The notes: generated by a model from the letters alone, not told the origin. A stretch of DNA of 64,000 nt from Dendrobium chrysotoxum (GCA_019925795.1 CM034315.1:33734446-33798445), one strand, 5' to 3'; positions 1-10,517 are shown, counted from the first letter of the stretch. A program made the numbers and translations.

Positions 1-454
1 TTATGAATCTAAAGATTTGAATGTTTGCTCCATTAATAATCTTCTTGGCTCATTAATTTCTTATGAAAAAAATGTAAGCCAAAGCTTATAGTATGCAGGA
101 GAGAAAAGGAAAGAGAAAATAGTGGCATTAAAGGCTAATAACTCTGATAGAAATAGCTCTACATCTAATGAAGATTGTGACATAATACTTTTACTTTATA
201 ATTGAAGAGCTTTCTAAAGTGAAAGAAAAGGTATCATTACAAGTGGAATAAAGGTAAAATAGGTAGAACTACTAAAGTTTCTTCTAACACTATCTATTTT
301 GAATGCAAGAAGACAAGACACTGAAGGTCTGAATGCCCCAACCTAAAAACTCACCCCACCAAGGAGAAGGGTTAGGAAAAGTCAAATTTGAAAAAAGGGA
401 AAGTAAAGAATGCAGACGGCTTTATGGGCAGATTTAGCTTCAAACTCTTTAGAG
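1..454 (+). pseudogene. gag: Element E, gag fragment (5' piece)
   Basis: Part of a copia-type Gag, the nucleocapsid/capsid precursor of a retrotransposon particle. It is cut by the window start and, at 454, by element C. The frame opens with YESKDLNVCSINNLLGSL, matching the Gag of the other elements (YESKDLN.YSI..LLGSLIAYEQGV). The CCHC zinc knuckle near 295-345 is damaged: the first Cys is Tyr and a TGA follows the His. Other stops are present near 90 and 375. The reading resumes at 30546 after removal of C and one copy of the target duplication, within an acidic Ser/Glu stretch. E resembles B more than A in the knuckle region. Confidence 0.85.
450..454. repeat. Target-site duplication TAGAG, left copy
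   Basis: The five bases before the left LTR of element C match 30541-30545 after its right LTR. This pairs the outer ends of C across 30 kb. Confidence 0.9.
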
Positions 455-1230
455 TGAAAGTTTGTTAGGGATGATAAGCCCTTATGAACTAGTCCCGAGG
501 CTAACCAAGAGGGGGGGGGGGGGTGAATTGGTAATTTTTAAAAATTCCTAGGCAAACGACATTTTGAAAATCTTTTTGAATGTTTTAAAATATTTACAGT
601 TACGCGATGATGTGCAGATGTTCAACGATAATAGAATAATAATTACAATCACACAATCATCAATAGAAAAGTAAGTGCAAAAAATAATCAGAAAGAATAC
701 ACTAGATTTTATAGTGGTTTGGTCAACTTGACCTACGTCCACTCCCCGGAGCGTCCTCTCCAGGTATTGCACTAACACTAAGTGACTCTCCTTCTGCTCC
801 CACAGAAAGGCGGAGAAGCCTGTATAAAAATTCCTTTCCACCAACCCGGTGAGGCAGGAACCTGAATTCCTTTCGCTTCCTCCTGAAGCAGGCAGAGAAC
901 CTAGACTCCTTTTGCTTCCTTCTGAAGCAGGCAGAGAACCCGGATCTTCTTGCGGACGGTCCTACCACAGAACCACCAACAAGACAAGAGATGATGACCA
1001 GAGAATATGACTCAGATCCATGCTTGGAGTAACCTTTGTGAACACCTCACAAACTTCCCCTCATAAGATCCTCTCTCTCTCTCCCAAGATCTATCTCTCT
1101 TTATCAAGGTTTTCTCTGGTAAGGAAAGTGGAAAAAGATTTTTCTTATTGGAAGAAAAAGATCTTTTATAGGAGGGCTAAAAAATTGCCATAAATTTCAA
1201 CAGGTCAACAAATATTATCCAGGTCGATAG
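455..1230 (-). repeat. Element C 3' LTR, outer part
   Basis: Starts TGAAAGTTTG (LTR 3' end in sense orientation). It contains a poly-G tract near 510, a hairpin array near 820-960, a CT-rich tract and a TATAAAAG-like box (reverse strand, near 1165). It is cut at 1230 by element B and continues at 21997. The equivalent unbroken sequence is 28721 to about 29506. Confidence 0.9.
1226..1230. repeat. Target-site duplication GATAG, left copy
   Basis: Matches 21992-21996 beyond the other end of element B. The three first bases are the end of a palindrome of the host LTR and the last two lie in its spacer. Confidence 0.9.
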
Positions 1231-1635
1231 TGTAAGTACGAGAAGCGCCAAGAGGGGGGGGGGGGGTGAATTGGTATTTTAAAAATTCAACCCTACACAA
1301 GAGTTCTAATTTTTTATTTTTAAAAGATAACTCAACAAATAAAGTGCGGAAGCAAGTACAATGTTCACAACGATGATATTGATAATTCAATTTTAAATTT
1401 CACAACACAAGATTTAAATCATAATTTTTCACCAAGCAATTTAATGTAGTAATTAAGAGCATGAAAAGTAAAGTACGGTAAACAGGAAAAAACACACCAG
1501 AGATTTTTATAGTGGTTCGGTCACTTGACCTACATCCACTCCCCGGAGTCCTCTACTCCGGGATTTGCACTAGTAAAAGTTGACTCTCCTTTTGCCCCCA
1601 CAGCAAGGCGGAGAAGCCCTTACAATACTCACTTT

Positions 1636-1723
1636 CACCTCCCTCGGTGCGGCGGAATACCAAACGCTATGTCACCCTCCTGGTGACGGCAGGAGACCTT
1701 CTCCTTTTTCTCCCTTCTGGAGA
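1636..1723 (-). repeat. Leader hairpin array in B 3' LTR
   Basis: Three consecutive stem-loops: CACC/GGTG (1636-1649), TCACC/GGTGA with loop CTCCT (1672-1686), TCTCC/GGAGA with loop CTTCT (1709-1723). Each is followed by a GGCRGAR-type motif. They lie downstream of the TATA box in sense orientation, hence probably in transcribed leader RNA. Confidence 0.7.
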
Positions 1724-2003
1724 TGGCAGAGTACCTCGACGATGTTGATCTTGAAGTGACTCTTCCCTCGAGAACTTTCCTGAAGCTTCCCAAAGCCACA
1801 AGAGGAGCAAAGTATGCAGCTAGCTTGGAGCCACCGTGTGATCCCCTCACACTACTTCTCCCTCACGCTCAAGCTCACCTTCACCTTTCTCTCTCAAGTC
1901 CTGGATCTCTCCAAAAACTTCTCTCTAACGAATCCCCTTCTTTCCTCAAAGCCTCTCACAGCAAAAGGATAGATCAACAACTCACTAAAAAAAATATAAG
2001 TTG

Positions 2004-2011
2004 TTTTTATA
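2004..2011 (-). promoter_or_regulatory. TATA box (TATAAAAA) of B 3' LTR
   Basis: Reverse strand reads TATAAAAA, between the palindrome array and the CT-rich leader. The counterpart in the 5' LTR is 20782-20789. Position fits the U3/R boundary. Confidence 0.6.
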
Positions 2012-2055
2012 TCAGGCTTCCGAAAACCCTAAAAGTTTCAACTTTTGCGTTTATG

Positions 2056-2893
2056 TTCGTACAGTACGATCTATAATCGTACAGTACGATCATTTTAATT
2101 ACAGCTCCATCTAGTACGAGCACAGATGAATAATTATCAAATTTTATACATATCATACTGTATGATATGTATATCGTACAGGACGATACTGTTGATTCAT
2201 ACTATTCGTACAGGACGAACTGTGGGACGATCCTTGGGATGAAAGAATTCGTCTCTGTTAGTCGTCCAGCACTCCTTTAGTCGTACAGTACGATTAGTGT
2301 TTTTCAGGATATCGTCCTGTACGATACGAATATCATCCAGGATGAATAGAATAAAAATTTCTTGGTTTTGTCTGGTACGATCGATGGGATGAATGAAATC
2401 ATCTCTGTCTATCGTCCAGCACTCAACTAGTCGTACAGTACGATTAGTTCATTTCTTGATATCGTCCTGTATGATATGAATATCATCCAGGACGAACAGA
2501 ATAAAAAAAACCTTGGTTTCGTCTGGTACGATCTTTGGGATGAATGAAATCATCTCTGTTAGTCGTACGGTACGATATATGATCGTACAGTACGATCAAC
2601 TTTTAAATTAGAAACCAATATTTATTTTCCTGATTAGGGAGATAATTTTGGTAAGTATTAATTAATCGTACAGTACGATAAGCATCGTATAATACGATCA
2701 GTTTAAGAAATCAAAATTAAGAACTTACTAAACTTATTCTGGTGGCTAGGGTTTCTCAATGGTATCTTATCGAACAGTATGATATGCATCGTACAGTACG
2801 ATTAGGTAATAAATTTAATCATTTGAAAATTAGCCGTTAGCCTGATTATTTTTAATTAATCATACAGTACGATACTAAATCGTACAGTATGAT
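2056..2893 (-). repeat. Palindrome array, GTAC-type, B 3' LTR
   Basis: Many copies of a 15-bp palindrome, ATCGTACAGTACGAT and variants, often in pairs separated by 5 nt (2056-2070 and 2076-2090 with spacer CTATA). Intervening AT-rich DNA is unremarkable. It occupies U3. Confidence 0.85.
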
Positions 2894-3203
2894 ATTCTTA
2901 AAAAAAATTTTAAACATTTAAAACAATTCTCCCCCTGTGTGTGTGCATGGTTCCTCCTTTCACATGCATGCTTCTGTGGCAGACTCAAGAAAATAAAATA
3001 AGAAATAAAAATTACAGACTTTTCAACATCTTATTCTACCCGGTTTGAGTCTCCAGTAACCTTGAGCAGTGTGCATCTGACCTGAAATATTAGTGCTCAT
3101 ATACAAGGATTAAGCATCTAAAATCTAAAGGAAGTCTATATGAATTCAGTAAGTATTAGTTGTCACCATCAAAATTAAGTGCTCGGGATCCTGGATTTCA
3201 ACA

Positions 3204-3220
3204 ATCTCCCCCTTTTTGAT
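3204..3220 (-). other. Polypurine tract of element B
   Basis: Reverse strand reads ATCAAAAAGGGGGAGAT directly before the 3' LTR start TGTTGAAATCC. This is the primer site for plus-strand DNA synthesis. Confidence 0.85.
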
Positions 3221-3451
3221 GGTATCAAATAATATTTTCTGATGGACAGTTATTTTGACTTCCTTAGCTCCCCCTCAGAAGAATAGTTTATTAATATTTA
3301 AATAGGAGGAGAAGAACCAATTTTTTTTTTATTATAACATATAGAAAAAAAAACATAACAAGATAGAAAAAAAACATGTAGTGAAAACATAAACAACCAA
3401 TAACATTAATAGTAAGCAAAAGCAGAACAACACAGAATATAGAAATGTCTC

Positions 3452-3476
3452 CCCCTTTTGACAGCACCAAAAGGGG
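3452..3476 (-). other. Second purine tract in a perfect hairpin (B)
   Basis: CCCCTTTTG (3452-3460) and CAAAAGGGG (3468-3476) pair perfectly over a 7-nt loop. In sense the 3' or 5' arm is PPT-like AAAAGGGGG. It lies about 235 bp inside the true PPT. Equivalents occur in A, C, D, G and H. Confidence 0.6.
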
Positions 3477-3534
3477 AATAACAAGGAAACAACTACAATG
3501 ACAAGAAATAATAAACATAAATAACTACAATAAC

Positions 3535-4652
3535 TCAAAAATCTAGATCCTGATCTGGAGGTGGTAGTGGAGGTTGTGGAAACAGTTGGTGGTACTGATG
3601 GAGGGATGCAAACTGGTGATCGATCGATGTGAAGCGCTCCCTAAACCATTTCATATCAGTTTCATGCTCCTGATGTTGCTGAGCAATATGTGCATCCAAC
3701 CTAGTCTACAGGCGATCAAGGCGTTGAATAATGTCATCGTAAGGGTAGTGGGAGGAGCAAGACCAGGTGGGTGGATTGGTGGTGGTGGAGGGGCGTCAGC
3801 AGGAGCAGCAGCCTCTTCGTCATCAAACTTGGGATCGACGTGAGTGGCCCCCCGATGGAACAAGATACGAAAAGAGGAATCCGAGTAGAAGATAAGAAGA
3901 TTATCTAGAGGTAGCGGATAATGAAGTTGGTACTTGGCATCTAAGATGTATCCTATGACATGCCCTAAAGCAAGGTTCAGTTTGCGGCGGGCACCGGGAT
4001 ATCGGTAGGCAGACAGGGTATGGATATAGTCAAAAACCATTTGGGCTTCATTGAATTTTGTGCCAGACATTATAAGATATGTGATGATAGAAAGCAGTGG
4101 AGTAATATGGATGCGGTCTCCAGCTTTGGGTATAATGGATGTGCGAAGGATATGCTGGATAACGCAGGCATTCTGATTCAGGATTTGGACCAGGGGTAGG
4201 TGTTGATTGGAGGGGACACCCCTAAGGGTCATATTTACTGATGTCCAATCATAGTCGTGGGAGATCATGGATTAGGGAAGAGGGACGTTAGTGGATAGCC
4301 CGATGTGTGCAGCAATGTCGTTGACGGTGATAACGACATTCTGTTTACAGACATAAGAAGTGAAAGTGGTGTTTTCTAGGTCGATTCTGATATTAGCAAG
4401 AAACTCAAAAAGAAGTTCGGAGTGAAAAGGAAAGGCAAGAGTCAAAAGGAATTGTAGGGTGGTAGATACGAACAGGTTCATCACCTCGAAATTTAGAGCG
4501 GCTTGATTTAGCATGCAAGAGGGAGTGATTTTGGCTTCCTTGATTTTAATATATGCTTTCTCGTCCGCGGCAGAGAGAAAATGATCATCGAAGTGCCGAG
4601 AGTATGAGGAGCTCCCGACGACCATTCGGCCGCGCTTACTAGAACCAGACAT
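3535..4652 (-). pseudogene. ORF3, extra gene in the env position of element B
   Basis: Encodes about 370 residues between pol and the 3' LTR. I choose the ATG at 4650-4652 (MSGSSKRGRMVV). The frame runs to 3651 with one in-frame TAA at 4272-4274; a frameshift near 3740-3760 moves the homologous tail to another frame, ending at TGA 3535-3537. Visible parts are a basic/Ser-rich start, a mostly alpha-helical core with FPFHSELLFEF, a segment with HITPLLSIITYLIMSG and LNLALGHVIGYI, an acidic-Ala-Pro linker, a helical stretch with ETDMKWFRERF, and a Pro-rich end. No signal peptide or membrane segment is evident, which argues against Env. From memory it recalls the 'putative plant transposon protein' domain (Pfam Transposase_32), not verified. 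Homologs are at 40937-41903 and 48707-49731. Confidence 0.75.
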
Positions 4653-4729
4653 GGTGGAAGAAAGGATTTGAGAAAAGGGAGAAAACTTGGAGTGAATGAG
4701 AGTGAGTGAATGTGGCAAAGAATCACTCC

Positions 4730-4737
4730 CTTTTATA
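4730..4737 (-). promoter_or_regulatory. TATA box of ORF3
   Basis: Reverse strand reads TTCTATAAAAGGGAG about 78 nt upstream of the ORF3 ATG, followed by a C/T-rich leader with repeated CACTC. The palindrome pair at 4751-4785 is immediately upstream. This arrangement copies that of the LTR promoter. Confidence 0.65.
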
Positions 4738-4750
4738 GAATTTATGAACT

Positions 4751-5205
4751 ATCATACAGTACGATTTAGGATCGTACAGTACGATAGGCGCAATAATGTC
4801 ATCTGGACGTCTGTTCAGAAAAGCAAGTCGAAGCGTACAGTACGATCATAATCGTACTGTACGAACGTGAATGTGAGGCGTTCGTCCCGAGGAGTCGTTT
4901 GAACGACCTTTGACAAAAATAATCGTACAGTATGAACAGGTGTTCGTACAGTATGATAGATAATAATTTTCATACCGGTCGAGTTTAAATTCATCCTAAT
5001 CCATTTGACACGTGGATCATACAGTACAATGACCAATAATGTGTATCGTATGGTATGAGTCGTGAATCGTATAGTACGATAGGTATAAGATATGAAAAAT
5101 CTAGACTGTGAATGGGAGTGGACGACTGAGATTGGAGTGATTTGAACATTATCGTACAGTACGATATTGGATCGTACAGTACGATATTGGATCGTACAGT
5201 ATGAT
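4751..5205 (-). promoter_or_regulatory. LTR-like palindrome region upstream of ORF3
   Basis: Non-coding spacer between the pol stop and ORF3. It contains GTAC-type 15-bp palindromes: 4751-4765 and 4771-4785 (spacer TTAGG), 4832-4846 and 4851-4865, further pairs near 4922-4957 and 5018-5085, and a tandem set at 5151-5205. It is not a copied LTR because it has no LTR ends. Confidence 0.7.
5151..5205 (-). repeat. 20-bp tandem palindrome repeat (2.75 copies)
   Basis: A palindrome ATCGTACAGTACGAT plus spacer ATTGG is repeated at exactly 20 bp, three palindromes in all, the last with one change (ATGAT). Confidence 0.85.
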
Positions 5206-5276
5206 TGTCAGAGAAATTCAAGGTTTGTGAGCAGCCAAGGAAGAGGATTAGGAAACCAATTTTTTTTTTTAATGTT

Positions 5277-8200
5277 TTAGGCTTGAATGTCTATGACACC
5301 TAATTTTGTTTGTAAAGTGCTAAATGTGTCATAATCTAATAGTTTTGTGAAAATGTCAGCCAATTGATCTTCAGTAGCAACGTGGTGCAGTTTAATATCT
5401 CCTTTGGCTACGTGATCTCTAATGAAATGATGTCTAATGTCTATATGTTTTGTTCGTGAATGTTGAATTGGATTTTTGGATATGCAAATAGCACTAGTAT
5501 TGTCACACATGATTGGAATGGTTCCTACAGGCAGTCCTAGATCTAACAGTTATTGTTTTAACCATAAGACTTGTGCAACACAGCTACCTACCGCTAAATA
5601 TTCTGCTTCGGCTGTTGATAGGGCTACCAAATTCTGTTTTCTACTGGACCATGAAACTAACGAATGTCCAATGAATTGACAAGTACCAGAAGTGCTTTTT
5701 CTATCTACCCTACATCCTGTAAAGTCTGAATCTGAGTATCCTAAGATTTTCAAAGTAGTGCTGTGTCTAGGATACCAAATTCCTAAGTTCGGGGTGCCTA
5801 GTAGATATCTAAGAATTCTTTTGACAGCAGTCATGTGAGATTCTTTCGGGTCAGCTTGAAAGCGGGCACAGAGACACACACTAAATATTATGTCTGGTCT
5901 ACTGGCAGTCAGATAGAGAAGCGATCCAATTATTCTCCTATACTTCTTTTGATCTACAGACTTCCCACTGGGATCTTTATCCAATTGAATGTTAGAGCTC
6001 ATGGGTGTATTCATAGCCTTAGCATTATCCATTTCATATTTTTTCAAAATATCATTGATGTACTTAGACTGGCTAAGAAACATTCCACCTTCCGTTTATT
6101 TTACACTAAATCCAAGGAAGTAACTAAGTTCTCCCATCATACTCATTTAAAACTCGTCACTCATTATTTTTGAAAATTCATTACATAAGCTTTTCTCCGT
6201 CGATCCAAACAAGATGTCATCTACATAAATTTGAACAATGAGTACCTCAACTCCTACCTTCTTTAGGAATAAGGTGGTGTCCACACTATCCTTAACAAAG
6301 CCTCTATCTAGTAGGAACATACTAAGTCTTTCATACCAGGCCCTAGGTGCTTGTTTTAACCTGTATAGTGCCTTTTTTAGTTTGAACACGTGGTTTGGAA
6401 ATTGTGAGTTTTCAAACCCCGAAGGTTGCTCCACATAAACATCTTCCTTGATTACCCCGTTCAGGAAGGCACTCTTGACATCCATTTGATACAGCTTAAA
6501 ATCCCTAAAACAAGCAAAGGCTAACAGTACCCTTATGGCTTCTAGTCTAGCTACCGGAGCAAAGGTTTCCTCAAAAACTATTCCTTCAATTTGGTTATAC
6601 CCCTTTGCTACTAACCTAGCCTTGTTTCTCACTACTATCCCAGAGTCATTCATTTTGTTTTTAAAGACCCATTTAGTTCCAACCACACTTTATTCTTTAG
6701 GTCTTTTAACTAATTCCCATACATCATTCCTAATGAATTGGTTCAACTCTTCTTGCATTGCTAGGATCCAAAATTCATCTCCTAAGGCTTGATCTATACT
6801 CGTGGGTTCAATCATAGATATGAATGCAGAATGACTAACCTCTTTTCTGAGTCCATGCCTAGTTTTTACCCCTTCTGATGGGTCTACTAAGATCAGCTCT
6901 CTAGGATAACTAGAAGAAAATTTCCAATCTCTAGGCAAATGTTCCTAAGGTTCTGCTCTAGTCTCTATGGTAATGGTTTCTACTCCCCTTATAACCTCAA
7001 CTTCTTCTTCTTCTTGATTAGATTCAGAGGTCTTATTGGATTCATCAAATACCACATGGGTGGACTCTTCTACTACTAGGGTTCTCTTATTGAATATTCT
7101 ATAGGCTTTAACTACAGATGAGTACCCTAGGAAAACCCCTTCATCAGATTTAGGATCGAACTTTCCTAAGGGTGACTTGCCATTGATTAGGATGAAGCAT
7201 TTGCAACCGAAAACGTGTAAGTGGGAAAGATTGGGTGTCCTACCCTTAAGCAACTCATAGGGTGTCTTATTAAGTTTGGATCTAACATTTACCCTATTTA
7301 ACACATAGCACGCGGTATTTACTGCTTCTGCCCAAAAATATCTAGGGAGAGTGTATTCAGCTAACATAGCCCTAGCAGCTTCAACTAAAGTTCTATTCTT
7401 TCTTTCTACTATTCCATTTTGCTGAGGAGTTCTAGGAGCAGAGAAATTATGTTCTATTCCAACATCTTTACAAAATGATTCAAATTTATCATTCTCAAAT
7501 TCTCCACCGTGGTCACTATGAATTGTTGAAATTACACATCTTATTTCCTTTGAATCCAAGTGGAGAAAATTCTAAACTCTTCAAATGACTCACTCTTATG
7601 AGCTAGGAATTTTACCCAAGTAAACCTAGAGTAGTCATCTACTATTACAAACCCATATAACTTCCCTCCTAGGCTGGCTGTACTAACAGGTCTGAACAGG
7701 TCCATGTGGAGAGTTTCTAGTGGCCTAGTGGTGTTGATATCCTTGATTGCATGAAATGAAGATTTAACTTATTTTCCTAATTGGCAAGCATCACAGAGAT
7801 GATTCTTAGTAAAGTCTAACTTTGGTATGCCTCTAACTAAGTATTTCTGAGTGATGTTCCTAAGTGTTTTCATACTAGCATGGCATAGTCTCCTATGCCA
7901 TAACTAAGAGTCATCCGCTATTATTTTTAGACACAACGAGTTTGAGGATTCAATGCAGTTTAAATCTTACATGTAAACATTATTTATGCATTTTCCTTCT
8001 AACACAAGTGTATCATTTAAGCTAATCATGCATTTATTAGAAAGAAATTTTATGTCAAAGCCCTTGTCACATAGTTGACTTATACTTAAGAGATTATGCT
8101 TTAAACCGTCAACTAAAAGTACATTCTCAATAATCAAATTCTTAGTGTTTCTAATGATACCTGAGCCCACCACTTTCCTGGTGGTGTTGTCTCCCAAAAT

Positions 8201-8290
8201 TACCTTGCCTCCTGACCTGGCCTCCAGTGTCACGAACTGCTTCATGTCTCCAGTCATGTGTCTCGAGCAGCCACTGTCCAGGTACCACAT
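5277..8290 (-). pseudogene. pol: Pol polyprotein of element B (decayed)
   Basis: Copia Pol in the order protease, integrase, reverse transcriptase, RNase H. MWYLDSGCSRHMTG near 8290 carries the protease DSG. The integrase HHCC region (near 7900-7750), IHSDHGGEFEN (near 7520) and VERKNRT are present. RT has YVDDILFGS near 6220. RNase H has STAEAEY near 5600 and ends VIDIQA-stop. It is broken by a TAA at 7967-7969, a frameshift near 7540 and stops near 6945, 6690, 6147 and 5550. Gag lies upstream in the same frame across TGA and TAG codons. Confidence 0.92.
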
Positions 8291-8332
8291 GCTCTCACTA
8301 GGTCTTTTGTGAGAGCATCCCTACAATATCAA

Positions 8333-10150
8333 TCACAGATTAGCTTTGGGAACCCAAGTGAGTTTGGGTTCCATCCTATGCTTATATGAATGAAATGTAT
8401 GCATGTTATGCTGTGATGAATGCGATTTAGGTCTCCACACTAGATGTGTCATATAGTGAATTCTGCACATGCAGGCTATGTGACCTAGCATGCCACAAGA
8501 GTAACATCTAACACTGGGAAATGGGTTCACTAATCTACGAGGGTGGTAGTGCCTATTTCTGGGTTTGGATGATGCATGCCGTGCAGGTTTTGGATGAGAT
8601 GGTTCACATGGTGGAGGTTGAAAAAACTCAGCAAACGTGGCAGGGTTTTTATTATTTTTGAATGCATGAAGTTTTTTATTTAAAAAATTGTTCTCTTGGT
8701 TAAGACTTGCATATTCGAATCTCAATGCATGCTCACTACTACTAAGTTCCCCTGCTAGTTCTTCTAGTTCCTTAAATGCATTCTCTAATTCAATATGTGA
8801 TGATTTCAAGGTATCGTGTGCAGTGGTTAACTTAATATGCTTCTTGTTTAATGCATCATATTCATCAAGCAAAGACATATGATCTTTATCCAAGTCAGAA
8901 AATTTTTTTACTACACTAGCATGCTCCTTTTGTAAAGTACTAAACTCAGTATTAAGACTAACATGCTTTTTCTTCAACTTTCTATACGAGTCATGGATTT
9001 TTTCAGAAATAACAAGCAGTTCATCGTAAGACAGTTGACATACCTCATCTTGATTTGATTGATCAAGATTATCATTAGTCATAATACACAGATTCGTTAC
9101 CTCCTCCTCTGCTTCTTCTTCCGACGATTCTGATGCAGAGTCGGCCCAAAATGCTGTTTGTGTCTTAAATTTTCCCTTCTTGAACTTTGATCTTTCCTCA
9201 CCCTTTTCCTTGGTTTGATGAGTCTTGATGTTGGGGCAATCAGCTCGAAGATGACCGGGTTTCCTGCACTCAAAGCAAATTGTTTCAGATGCAACTTTAG
9301 TATGCTTTGAGCTTTTACCTTTGTTCCAATTGCTTTGATGACGGCGCTGCTTTCTTTTCAAAAATTTTTTGAACTGACGAGTCATCAAGGCGATGTCGTC
9401 ATCTTCCTCCGCTACTGAGCTGACACTTTCATAATTGTTTGCTTTTAAATCCACCGCTCGCTCCTTCTTCTTTTCACCTGCATCACTTTGTCGTTGACTC
9501 ACTCCTTGCTCGTAGGCAATGAGTGACCCAAGCAAATTATTAATAGAATAAACATTCAGGTCTTTTGACTCAGTTATTACAGTGATTTTAGCATCATATG
9601 AGCTAGGCAAACATCACAGTATTTTGTTTACTTTTTCCGAGTTAGACAACTCTCTTCCTAAAGCATGCAGAGATGTTACAATCTGGGTGAATCAAGTGTA
9701 CATGTCAGATATAGTTTCACTAGGTTTCATGCGGAATAGTTCATAATCATGTAGCAGTATGTTCAACCTAGATTGTTTGACCTCACTAGTTCCTTCGTAC
9801 GTGATACACAGTTTGTCCCAAATTTGCTTACCAGTAGTACACGTTGATACTCGCATATAGTCTTCTAATTTTAATGCGGAAAAGAAATAATTTAGACATT
9901 TAGCATTTAACTGTGCAAGTTCTCTATCTTCAATGCTCCATTCATTAAATGATAGTTCAGTTTTAATTCCATTCAACATAAGAAATGGTGCAGAATAACC
10001 TTCTTGGACCAACATCCACATGCGATAGTCTAAAGACTGTAAAAATGTAGACATGCATTTTTTCCAGAAATCAAACGGTATGTTATCGAATAAAGGTGGA
10101 CGAGTTATAGAATAACCCTCCGCAGTGTTACGGTTACCAAATTGAGCCAC
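8333..10150 (-). pseudogene. gag: Gag of element B (two stops, lost start)
   Basis: One frame of 606 codons. The expected ATG is GTG at 10148-10150. Stops occur near 9692 (in T-R-FTQ, Arg codon) and near 9614 (ILRCLP, Arg codon). The N-terminal UBN2-like half contains ITRPPLFDNIPFDFWK. It is followed by CCHC knuckle CFECRKPGHLRADC, an acidic patch, a Lys/His-rich coiled-coil stretch with heptad-like KKH...L motifs, a Pro-rich linker, a second knuckle CYSCGMLGHIACMC, and the tail WVPKANL. Role: particle assembly and RNA binding in cytoplasm. Confidence 0.92.
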
Positions 10151-10193
10151 GGATCTTACGTTTCTAGGTTTTTTAAAACACTATTTTGAAACC

Positions 10194-10207
10194 CCGCTCT
10201 GATACCA
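10194..10207 (-). other. Primer binding site of element B
   Basis: Reverse strand TGGTATCAGAGCGGGG, two bases from the 5' LTR. TGGTATCAGAGC is complementary to the 3' end of plant initiator Met-tRNA. Confidence 0.88.
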
Positions 10208-10209
10208 CT

Positions 10210-10517
10210 TGTAAGTACGAGATGCGCCAAGAGGGGGGGGGGGGGTGAATTGGTATTTTAAAAATTCAACCCTACACAAGAGTTCTAATCTTTGATTTTT
10301 AAAAGATAACTCAACAAATAACATCCAGAAGCAAGTACAACGTTCACAACGATGATATTGATAATTCAATTTTAAATTTCACAACACAAGATTTAAATCA
10401 TGATTTTTCACCAAGCAATTTAATGTAGTAATTAAGAGCATGAAAAGTAAAGTACGGTAAATAAGAAAAAAACACACAACAGATTTTTATAGTTGTTCGG
10501 TCACTTGACCTACGTCC
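10210..10517 (-). repeat. Element B 5' LTR, part next to PBS
   Basis: Starts TGTAAGTACG directly after the PBS. It is interrupted at 10517 by element A within ACCTACGTCC and continues at 20341. Confidence 0.92.
10513..10517. repeat. Target-site duplication CGTCC, left copy
   Basis: Matches 20336-20340 flanking the other end of element A. Confidence 0.95.

Larger units (their letters stand above)
1231..3203 (-). repeat. Element B 3' LTR (complete)
   Basis: Runs from TGTAAGTACG to TGGATTTCAACA on the + strand, so in sense it begins TGTTGAAATCC and ends in TACTTACA. It holds a poly-G tract, a hairpin array (1636-1723), a TATAAAAA box (2004-2011, reverse) and a palindrome array (2056-2893). The mate is 10210-10517 joined to 20341-21991. 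Confidence 0.92.

Noticed and set aside
723..968. Repetitive peptides such as FRRKQKESRFSACFRRKRKEF in several LTRs
   Set aside because: They are translations of the 40-41 bp hairpin repeat; unit number and frame vary between LTRs.
1723..2076. Open frame of 117 codons (also 20526-20777) that could be a small host protein
   Set aside because: It lies across the leader hairpins and TATA region of the B LTR, changes frame between the two LTR copies and has no family resemblance.
3291..3538. Hydrophobic frames suggesting small membrane proteins (also 23138-23383 and 63284-63529)
   Set aside because: Reverse complements or readings of A- or T-rich 3' non-coding sequence; not conserved between elements.
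3651..4652. ORF3 as an envelope gene
   Set aside because: No signal peptide, membrane anchor or fusion-type segment is visible; only position resembles env.
10194..10207. tRNA-like match TGGTATCAGAGC
   Set aside because: It is only the primer binding site; no cloverleaf can be drawn around it.
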